From Crambe crambe (Eukaryota; Porifera; Demospongiae; Poecilosclerida; Crambeidae): a DNA stretch of 64,000 nt. The DNA lies in contig OZ004584.1 of NCBI GenBank assembly GCA_963924555.1, positions 5,951,001 through 6,015,000 on the forward strand. Direction: 5' to 3'. Of the stretch, positions 24,055 to 47,428 are shown one piece after another; within the stretch, counting starts at the first letter, position 1, and the number at the start of each line of letters is the position of its first letter. The position numbers and the translations under genes are program-made. Under the pieces are notes generated by a model, which did no database searches, was not told where the DNA came from, and worked only from the letters and a program-made list of their open reading frames with translations.

Positions 24055-24989
24055 CACGTCATACCATACCATTCTTTGTCCATACTCTCACACAATTGTC
24101 ATAGCAACCAGTAAGGATTCTGAATAAGAAATGATTTCGGATAAATCCTATCTAATCATTCAATAAAACTTACAAGTTTTTATAACAGTGTAGACCACTA
24201 ACCCAGTCTTTGTGGTCCATTTCATGGGTAAGAGATGGTTTAGGGTTGCGTTTGACACATTCTATTTGCAAGACTTCTTCAGTAGAGAGTTGGTTCTCAG
24301 CTATGTGTTTCTCCAAGGTATCTGTAACCAACTTGTCCTTGATGAGAAAGTCAAACTCTTGCTTAATCGGGGTGGATGTTGATTCAGAATTAGATGAGTC
24401 TACGAAAAAAGAAGAAAAAAGTGTACTACAGAATGACATGAACAGTGACAGTTTCCTGCCAACAATAACAGGAAAGTCCAAGATAAGGACAACCTTTGAT
24501 GATCTTTTGGGCCCCTTTCCCATAGCATTAGTACACTTTTAACCTCCAAGAATAAGACAACCTCTCTATAATTAAAGGATTGAATGTCTCAATTTACTCC
24601 CACAGTAGTTACTTCCTCACATTTTTCACTGAAGGTATAGAGATTCACTGCTGCTCATGAAATACATGCTACAACAACAGTTACAAACACTCGATCGACT
24701 AAGTAGTGCCATGTGGAATTCTTAAAATATCCTCGCGAGGATTACCTTACAAACCTTACAATAACATGTAGTGCTGCAAATTAGTATGTATGTACGTACG
24801 CAATGTTTCCGCAAGGATATCGTTGAGTTCGACTCGTGTTACACTCACTGGTATGGAGAATTGGGAATCTGGAATTGAAAATCTGTAAAGAATACATTAG
24901 TGACGTGAAATGATGCAACAGTATGTACATGTCATATTTACTCACTGAAAATCAGTACTAAAAAATTGGGCTTGTGCGTGGGCGTCCAT
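21400..24989 (-). CDS. WDR12: WDR12 / Ytm1 ribosome-biogenesis WD40 protein
   Basis: Eleven exons with consistent phases: 24989-24946, 24882-24800, 24399-24174, 24119-24070, 23947-23882, 23605-23421, 23230-23185, 23127-22859, 22515-22410, 22252-22047, 21453-21400 (444 residues; human 423). The first three exons give the N-terminal NLE domain (MDAHAQAQFF..., VTRVELNDILAETL, LEKHIAENQLSTEEVLQIE, then DWVSGLHCYK). Seven WD repeats follow (TGCYDNCVRVW, ASQDQNVLLWRL, VSWDSYVKIWS, ITGGWDNCIRVWD, SGNSDKFVRLWD, SGSYDSTLRLWD), ending FFSGGTDHKLRTF. In the PeBoW complex (Pes1-Bop1-WDR12) it is needed for 27S/32S pre-rRNA processing in the nucleolus; the NLE domain binds the AAA ATPase Rea1/midasin. It is divergent with LIN9 (108 bp between ATGs) and convergent with the sorcin-like gene. 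Confidence 0.92.
23996..24052. repeat. (GA)n microsatellite in a WDR12 intron
   Basis: About 28 GA units. On the WDR12 sense strand this is a CT tract between exons 4 and 5. Confidence 0.95.
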
Positions 24990-25097
24990 TCCTTGTTCCA
25001 GTTCCGGATTCCGCATAAAATCAATCACGTGGTCCTTCTTGCGCATGCGCTAATCTAAAGCCAACCGGCCCCACCCTCCAAATTCGTTTCGAAAAAA
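24990..25097. promoter_or_regulatory. Bidirectional promoter of WDR12 and LIN9
   Basis: Only 108 bp separate the two start codons. The interval contains CACGTG (25026-25031, E-box) and TGCGCATGCGCT (25040-25051), an almost perfect NRF1 palindrome. The LIN9 start codon lies in AAAATGGCGG, a YY1-like context found at many animal start sites. No TATA box is seen. Head-to-head placement suggests shared growth-linked transcription of both genes. Confidence 0.75.
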
Positions 25098-40402
<15,305 letters not shown>

Positions 40403-40584
40403 GATCCCTCCTTCCTCCTCTGCCCAAGTCTATCTTCAGACAGTAAAATTTTGATTGAACAACTGTTGATTCTCATCATTATACGAATACTGTAAAGTTT
40501 GTACATAAATTATTCACAACTGCAACTTACGATAAGTCATGGTGAGGGAACACCCCCATTAAACTTGTTCCAGGTATAGGGACT

Positions 40585-41097
40585 CAGGGGTGGATACGGG
40601 GCCAGTGCCCCCCCCCCCCCCCCCCTTCTCATTTCAATCTTACCACCCACTCATTCTACATAGCCTTTTCTCCTGTTCATACATGCTTGAGGGCAATGCC
40701 ACCCCCTCAATTGGACTGTGGCTGAGCTCTGGTGGGTGCAAGGTTGGCCAACCACTTGACTTAAACAAAAGTAGCGGGAGGTGTGCTGACCCCAGATGCC
40801 CTCTCACCATTCTGACTCTGTCATTGTTGTGTAACCATCAATTAGTAATTCTTCTCTGCTAGCTGAGGCCTCTCAAATGCAATCTAAGAGTATCAAAAAC
40901 TCAAAAAAAAAATTCCCAGAGGTGCATGTCCCTGGACCCCTCTAGATGGCACGAAGTCAAGCTTCTACCCCAAAATAAAATTCCTCAATGGAACCCTAGC
41001 ATAGTCTCGTGAACCAGACCCTGGTTCACGAGACTAACCCTAGCAGTGGTCTTACGGCATCATGCTCCCCCTTTTCAAATTCCTGGATCCACCCCTG
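40585..41097. mobile_element. hAT-like MITE (513 bp) downstream of LIN9
   Basis: Inverted termini CAGGGGTGGATAC and GGATCCACCCCTG. The flanks TAGGGACT and TAGGTAAG match only partly (5 of 8). Inside are a C run (about 40608-40625) and a perfect hairpin, TAGTCTCGTGAACCAG / CTGGTTCACGAGACTA, at about 41003-41037. It fills most of the gap between LIN9 and the next gene; no transposase. Confidence 0.55.
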
Positions 41098-41317
41098 TAG
41101 GTAAGACCCAAGTAAATGAAAGGCATCTTGCTACCTTAACCCCCACCCCCTTTCATTGGTGTGGTGCCCATTAGACCATGTCTGTCCTACAATACATGCT
41201 TGTTGAAATGTTTCATTTGTGCTCCACCCTGGAAGAAGACCCTGCAAAGGAATAATTATAGTTTCTTCAAATTATTATTATAGTCATTGTTATACTGACA
41301 CATTAAATATTTAATCC

Positions 41318-42203
41318 TCAATTCTCTCTGATATTATAAATCAAGCCAGTTGCTAGTTTCGGCTGTTTTACAACCATTCGACTTTCTATTGCTGTCTTCA
41401 TGTTGACAAGAAGATTCTTGACTTCATTCACAATCCTTTCCATTTCTTTCTCCAATTTTTCTACCTCACTGAAGACAGTTTCTATCTTCATCGTTTTTAC
41501 AGCCACTTTCTGTTCCATCTGATTTTTGTCCATCATCATTTGCTGTTGCGTGAATTCATAGTTCTCAAATAGATTATGACATTTAACCAAAAGCTCCTCC
41601 ATTGAATCGCCAATATCCGATACTTCTGGGGAAAGGTACTCCTTTTTTTCGTTTATACGTATGCTCTTGATTTCTTGTACATCATTGAACTGCACAATCC
41701 AAGCTTCTTTTTTATCCTGGTTATCATAGTCTGTAAATGCCATTTGCTTCCAAGACTCGAAACAGGCAGTTAAAGCAGCATTCATCGGATTCTTAGTTTC
41801 TCTCTTAAATGATTTTAGAGCATTATCGACATCTAACCTCCCTGCAAGGATACGTTTGTTAAATATTTCAGCAATGCTGCTAGTAATCTCGTTAACTTCA
41901 TCCTCTTCACACTTCGTGAAAATCGCCTTTTGATAACCATCAGGAATATAATCAAAAGTCTTTATTGTACTTTGAGTTGTGGTGGCTCTAATGTCTGGAA
42001 GTTCTGGGACATGATCTGATTCATCCTCACTTTGACTTTGCCCACTTTGTGGTACATCATCATCATCATCATCAGCCACTTTTTGCTCAGGTGCTTCCTC
42101 CTCCTGGATGACAAGAAAGGGTAAGTGTATGTAATGCCTATAACTGCTAGCTTACCGCATTATCGTACCACCATCGACTTAGAGCATTGAAAATAGTGCC
42201 CAT
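41318..42203 (-). CDS. Putative N-myristoylated coiled-coil protein, paralogue 1
   Basis: Two exons: 42203-42156 and 42103-41318 (277 residues, phase-0 junction, GTAAGC donor, CCAG acceptor). Exon 1 encodes only MGTIFNALSRWWYDNA. Met-Gly with small and hydrophobic followers fits an N-myristoylation signal and recalls the ARF start. Exon 2 begins acidic (EEEAPEQ, a run of six Asp), then a mixed helical domain (FNKRILAGRLDVDNALKSFK, ACFESWKQMAF), and ends in a predicted coiled coil (VFSEVEKLEKEMERIVNEV). I do not recognise the family. A paralogue lies at 45038-46856 and a dead copy at 43400-43900. It is divergent with the membrane protein gene starting at 42341 (137 bp between start codons). 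Membrane-attached cytosolic location is inferred. Confidence 0.7.
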
Positions 42204-42340
42204 CACTCCTGCTTCACCTTTGAACCAGCATATGGGGTGTGGCCACGAATGTCATGCATGCATGACGCACGATAATAAAATCGGTAATTAATACGAGAGC
42301 TAGAGAGTGAGAAGATCGCCACTGAATTGAATCGACAACA
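42204..42340. promoter_or_regulatory. Divergent promoter between coiled-coil and membrane protein genes
   Basis: 137 bp between opposing start codons. It contains an ATGCATGCATGA palindromic core (ATGTCATGCATGCATGACGC) and ATAATAAAAT. No clear TATA placement for either gene. Confidence 0.5.
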
Positions 42341-43250
42341 ATGTATAGAATTCTACTAGCGATTTGGATATTGTATCAAAGCTGCAGTGCTAAACTGAGT
42401 AAGTATCACTATGGAGATGTCCTAGCCTGAAACCTGTAGGAAACTTGATAAGGAAATTCATAGGGCAATGTTTAACTACCGTGCTTGCTTGCATATCCTA
42501 CTAAGAATACACCGTATTTCCTTCAAGTTTCTCTTGGAAACGCAAGGGAAATCATATAGTGTATAAACTTTAGCTTAAAAAATTAATTACTGTATTTGTT
42601 GATGTTTTACAGTTGCCAAAAGAAATTTTATAAGTAGGCGAATCAACTTGCCTGAAAGTGAAGATGTGTATTTAGGATTTTCAATATATGAAGATAACAT
42701 AACGAGGAGGAATTTGAACTTGATGTATCATTATAGAATTGGATTTAACTCTACCAAACGTCAGGTATTACGATATCCTCACGAATCGGCACATGGTGTT
42801 CGCATAGTTGGCATTCTTAAAGATACAAATAATGGGCAATTTGGCAGTGAATTATTGATTATAAATATCAACAATTCTGGTAACTTCACATTCAACCATT
42901 TGGAAATTTTCCCCATAGTCTTCATTGAGAATAATGAAGGTATTCCTTTAATGCAACAGCTGTATCAAAATGACTTCTACATCATAAACTTCATGACTTC
43001 AAATTCCTCTTTCCCACTAACTCCAACAAATGAGAATGCAATAGCCGGAGTACATGGCAATGGATCACAGGCTCAGCCAACAACACATGCAAGCGAAACA
43101 CAGAGAACTGTTGATACAGCAAGTCAAAGACCCCCTGTATTATTAATTATTATACTATTAGGGGTTTTTGTTATCGTAGTCATTATTGCACTCTTTTCAC
43201 TTTTGCTTACTTTTGTAATTCTGAAAAGACATAAAACCCTCAGAAAGTAA
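42341..43250 (+). CDS. Small type I membrane protein, unknown family
   Basis: Two exons: 42341-42398 and 42613-43250 (231 residues, phase 1 junction). Exon 1 is a signal peptide (MYRILLAIWILYQSCSAK). The ectodomain, about 160 residues, has several N-glycosylation sequons (NIT, NST, NNS, NFT, NSS, NGS) and almost no cysteine after the signal peptide. A Thr/Ser/Gln-rich stalk precedes a strong membrane segment (VLLIIILLGVFVIVVIIALF). The tail is short and basic (LKRHKTLRK). I recognise no domain. It is divergent with the putative myristoylated coiled-coil gene on its left. Confidence 0.75.
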
Positions 43251-43399
43251 GATGAAGATCCTGACTGATGAACACTCTAGCTAAGCTTAAGTTAATTGCC
43301 ATACTAGAAGTTATTATGCTCAAACTAAGCGCATGCGCATATCATAACTCAGCGACTACTGCATAATGATATGTAGTGCCAGTGTGGGTATTTTGAAGC

Positions 43400-43900
43400 A
43401 CTTGTTTTACAACCATTCAATTTCCTATTGCTGTCTTAATGTTGACAAGAAGATTCTTAACTTCATTCACAATCCTTTCTCCAATTTTTCTACCTCAATC
43501 TTTCTGTTCCATCTGATTTTTGTCTAGTTGCATGAATTCGTAATTCTTAAACAGATCATGGCATTTATCCAAAAACTCCTTCATTGAACCAATACTTCTT
43601 GGGAAAGGTACTCCCTTTTTTTTTTTCGTATGATGCTGTTCATCATTGAACTGCACGATCCAAGCTTCTTTTTTATCCTGGTTATTGTATTTTGTAAAAC
43701 CTCCTATGTTTGCTTCAGTAATTAGTCTAGTCTTCACACTTTGTTTCTTGGTAGTCATCAGGAATGTCATCAAAAGTCTTTTATCGTACTTTGAGTGTCT
43801 GGGACATGGTCTGATTCGTCCTCACTTTGACTTTACCCATTTTCATCATTATGAGGTGGTTTTCAGCCACTTTTTGTTCAGGTGCTTCCTCCTGGCCTCC
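43400..43900 (-). pseudogene. Decayed copy of the coiled-coil gene
   Basis: Minus-strand similarity to exon 2 of the gene at 41318-42203 runs from the acidic start (GAGGAAGCACCTGA...CAAAAAGTGGCTGA) to the end (ATGGTTGTAAAACA). Recognisable stretches are NNQDKKEAWIVQFND, KCHDLFKNYEF and DKNQMEQK. Large internal deletions, a stop after EQKD and several frameshifts break the gene. No MG-type first exon is seen upstream. It is closer to paralogue 1 than to paralogue 2, so it arose by a more recent duplication. Confidence 0.85.
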
Positions 43901-44174
43901 TGGATGGTACCGGTATACCATGGTACCATGCACGTTCGCGCGCGCTAGCCAGTATCGATATCGCTCGCGCGCGCATATAACGCGTCATGCCCGGCGCACC
44001 GCGGTGGATTCCCTGGTAATTTCCCGGTGCCGGCCCCCCGGCCGCGGCCGGCCGACTCTATTTTTAACTAGCTATGCGCGCGCGGATCTGTGATCCGCGG
44101 AATATAAAAACGTTAGCTAGAGCTAAAGCATATCAAGCTCAGCTGAATGTTCTTAATATTCAAGTGAAGTCCTA
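43901..44174 (+). promoter_or_regulatory. CpG-dense promoter-like region with TATA box
   Basis: A ~200-bp island of extreme CpG density in otherwise AT-rich DNA (CGCGCGCGCATATAACGCG, CCGGCCGCGGCCGGCCG, palindromes such as GGTACC...GGTACC). TATAAAAA at 44103-44110 lies 65 bp before the start codon at 44175. This is consistent with an unmethylated promoter for the next gene. Confidence 0.5.
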
Positions 44175-44795
44175 ATGTACTTTCAAGCAATCTTCTTCGT
44201 TTGGGTGTGCATCTGCAGTGCCCGCCCCCTTCCCCTTCCCCAGAACGTGGACCAAGTGTATATTGACCACCACGAAATCTATGAACCAAAGAACTCAACT
44301 GAGCGTAAATTACTTGTGTACGAGACCTTATGCAACCTTAGTACTGCTGGAAACTATGCTCTCAACGTACATTCAATAACTTCGAATGGCACAACCAAAT
44401 TCAGTGTCAGAATGTACGACAGATTGAATTCAGGGAATGATACGAGCAGTGGCCTGAAGATTGATTCTGTTATTTCTCGGATAAGTCCTGGGTGTAGTAC
44501 CATAGTGACTCGAATTGATCTGTCTCACATCAATACTGAAATATATACTGTTGACCTCTTCTTAACCCACTTTCAATTTGGAGTGGGTGTGACAGATCAT
44601 ACTCAAGCAACACTCCATATTAAAATAGATGTTGGAAATGATCAAGAAGTAACTGATAAAGTTGAAACTGATTTCGAGGGTTCCGCCAGTGGAGGTTCCG
44701 CTGTCAATTCCACACCCAAAACAACCAGGTCTGCAAGTATGTACGTGATTGCAGCAGCGAGTGTCTTCTCAATTTTGGCTACAAGACTGATCTAG
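44175..44795 (+). CDS. Secreted or GPI-anchored surface protein, intronless
   Basis: 206 residues, one exon. A signal peptide (MYFQAIFFVWVCICSA) is followed by an ectodomain of about 165 residues with sequons (NST, NLS, NGT, NDT) and few cysteines, a Gly/Ser/Thr-rich linker (GSASGGSAVNSTPKTTRS), and a short hydrophobic end (MYVIAAASVFSILATRLI) without a cytosolic tail. That pattern suggests GPI anchoring. No known domain is recognised and no clear sequence similarity to the membrane protein at 42341-43250, though overall layout and position (next to a coiled-coil gene copy) are alike. Confidence 0.7.
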   Translation: MYFQAIFFVWVCICSARPLPLPQNVDQVYIDHHEIYEPKNSTERKLLVYETLCNLSTAGNYALNVHSITSNGTTKFSVRMYDRLNSGNDTSSGLKIDSVISRISPGCSTIVTRIDLSHINTEIYTVDLFLTHFQFGVGVTDHTQATLHIKIDVGNDQEVTDKVETDFEGSASGGSAVNSTPKTTRSASMYVIAAASVFSILATRLI

Positions 44796-45037
44796 CTAGC
44801 AAAAAGAAAAATTGCTCTTGGAAGTGAAGTCGATTTGCCACAGACTTTGAAGAACTATCAGACAGCTATATACCTAGGTAAACCAGCAGAAAGCCTAGCA
44901 GTATAGCTGTATTAAATTTTATAATCATCACAGTCATCTTTTTAGAATAGTGTTTTTGTTAAAGAGATTATTATATAAGTGAATGAACAGTGATATGCGC
45001 TATAAAAATGACTTTATCAAAAATAATTATGTCATAG
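44796..45037. other. Convergent 3' region
   Basis: AT-rich gap between the GPI-type gene and coiled-coil paralogue 2, which point at each other. Nothing else seen. Confidence 0.5.
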
Positions 45038-46856
45038 CTATCTTATGAGTAATTTAAGTCCAGTGGCACTCTCGATGTTTTTAACAACCATGTGTTTCGC
45101 TACAGCAATTTTAATGTTCTCAAGAAGGCCATCAACTTCATCAACAATCTTGTCCATTGCAGTGTTCATGGCTTCCATTTCACTGAAGACAGCTTCGATC
45201 TTCCTTGTGCGCACAGTGATTTTCTCACACATTTGTGCCTTTTCCATCTCCATTTGGTCCTTTGTAAAGTTATGATTGTTAAATAGAGTATGACAGTTGT
45301 CCAAAAGTGAATTCATCGAGTTATCAACATTTAGTGCTTCGTGTGAGAGATAATCTCTGTGTAGATTCACTTGCATACGCTTGATCTGTTGTGATTCGTT
45401 GAATTCGACATTCCAAGCCTTTTGCTCATCTCTGTCATCAGTAAAGGCCATTTTTTTCCAGGCCTCCAGACAAGCAGTCAACGGTGCATCTTCAGGATTA
45501 TTCGTCCTTCTCTTGAACTCCTTCAGAGCATCATCAACAGACTTTCTCCCATTAATGATACGTTCTTGGTACAACCGGTAGACGTCACTGGAAACTTGAT
45601 TCACTTCTTCATTTTCGCTCTGTGTAAAAGCAGGACGCTGGTCTTCCTCAGCAACATATTTGAATTGCTTGATCACTGATGGAGTGGTAGGGGGGTCATT
45701 TTGTTCCTGGGGTTCCATTGGACATGGACGTGGTTCTTCTTGTTGCTACAAAAAATATAATAATATGACAGTCCCATGCAAGTAGAAACCAAATATGATT
45801 CTTGGCCACTTTTCCATACTTTAGCTGTCCATAACTCGTGACTACTAGTGACCTAGGTCTTGAAATTTGCTATAGAACACATGACAGAAGTTTGGGACAA
45901 TTTTATCTAAGCATGTTTTAGAAACTGCCAATTCGATTTATGTAAGCTACTTATAAAAACAGTTCGATTTCTACAGTACCATGGGACTGTCACCTTATGT
46001 TCAAGGTACAAAAGAATTTGAACGTTTTCTTATTGGGGGACTTCAAGTGTTCTGTTCAAGATAACACACTGGCAGTGATGTAGCTACCTACAAGTCTCAT
46101 TCATTTGGAGATTGATCATAGGTAGTCTCACCACAAGCCACAAAGGACAGCTGACATATAGCTAAGCAGGTTGCAAAAGAAGCGCACGATTTCTGCGGCA
46201 ATTTGTTTATATGGCATTGTGCTGCAAGGCAACAAAAGCTTAAACTTAAGAAAAAGTCATCCACTTAAGGTGGTGTTTTTGTTTCTCTGCCTACTGCCCA
46301 AGATTTCTCGGATAACAGAACCAAAAATTTGACTAGACCCATAATTTCTTCCACACACCCAATAATATCACAAAGAAAGGAATCACAAGGCAGGCAAGGG
46401 GACCTATGATAGGTTGTTTCCCAACACACACACAAAAACAAACAAAAAAAGACAACAAAAGGTGTGGTAGCTACGTACCAGCCATAGGCCAGTGCCTCCA
46501 GCCATGCATGTTTCGGGATACTTAGCCAAGCCCCATCCAGATTCAATGACATAAAGACAGCTAATTGAATCCACAATTCCCTTGATGTGGGTTCAACCTG
46601 ATTAAGAAAAAATGTATGTGCAAAAAGATACAACTCAACTGGTTATGGTGTGTTGAACAATTGCAGGGTTTCTGCAGTGCCAATTCACTTTACAAGAGAG
46701 GGTGACATGTGTGGACAGAACTAAAGCCGGGATTAAAGCTCAGCCACCCTCTGAGTTTGAACTGTTAGCTACAGTAGCTAACTAAAGCTGATGGATGCGT
46801 AGCTAAGTCTGATGTACTTGACTTACCCTCCTAAAAAGAGAAAGAAGTGGGCCCAT
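45038..46856 (-). CDS. Putative N-myristoylated coiled-coil protein, paralogue 2
   Basis: Two exons: 46856-46827 (MGPLLSLFRR) and 45745-45038, joined across a 1,081-bp intron in phase 0 (GTAAGT donor, TTTTTGTAG acceptor); 245 residues. The first exon is a better myristoylation signal than in paralogue 1: Gly2, Ser6, then two Arg. The body aligns with paralogue 1 along its length (FTQSENEEVNQVSSDVY, INGRKSVDDALKEFKRRT, TACLEAWKKMAFTD, VFSEMEAMNTAMDKIVDEV, SATGL). The Asp run of paralogue 1 is replaced by QQEEPRPCP. If the exon 1 assignment is wrong, the ATG at 45718 would serve. An ORF inside the intron (46265-46633) is not assigned. Confidence 0.68.
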
Positions 46857-47428
46857 ACTACATAATCCTCGAGTAAGAGTTGATCTTTGATCATCGATTA
46901 AAACTTCCAGACACGCCCTATAATATAGGCCTAGGCCTAGGCGCAGCTAATTAATTACTATAACATGCATGACCTTATAAGGCCGCCCAGCATCAATAAC
47001 AACAATAATATTAAAATGACCCATAAAAGAAAGAGTAAGACATGCTAGATTAATAAAACACACACACACAAATAAAAAAAAAATAGCATAAAAATATAAT
47101 AGCAAGTTATAACACAGTAATAAGTTAAAAACTATACGTATTAAAAACGTACGTATGTACGTAACTATACGTATTAAAAACGTACGTATGTACGTAACTA
47201 TACGTACGTATTAAAAACGTACGTATGTACGTAACTATACGTATTAAAAACGTACGTATGTACGTAAGTTGATCGTTGATAAACTTCCAGACACGCCCTA
47301 TATAGGCCTAGGCGCAGCTAATTAATTACTATAACATGCATGACCTTATAAGGCCTCCCAGCATCAATAACAACAATAATATTAAAATGACCCATAAAAG
47401 AAAGAGTACACTGCTAGATTAATAAAAC
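46857..47428. repeat. Duplicated segment, first copy and junction minisatellite
   Basis: A ~260-bp segment (about 46877-47136; CTTCCAGACACGCCCTATA, AGGCGCAGCTAATTAATTAC, CAGTAATAAGTTAAAAACTA) is repeated from 47266. The second copy is split at 47428 by a transposon and resumes at 49597-49695. Between the copies, 47131-47267, lie four 33-bp units containing ACTATACGTATTAAAAACGT and ACGTATGTACGTA. Confidence 0.9.
47131..47267. repeat. 33-bp ACGTAC-rich minisatellite
   Basis: Four tandem units, one with an extra TACG. Each contains the self-complementary ACGTACGTATGTACGT, able to form cruciforms. Confidence 0.9.

Noticed and set aside
46265-46633. 122-codon ORF in the intron of coiled-coil paralogue 2, with exon-like edges (AATCAG|GTT ... 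GGCTG|GTACGT)
   Set aside because: It ends in phase 2 and would put the next exon out of frame; no homologue recognised.
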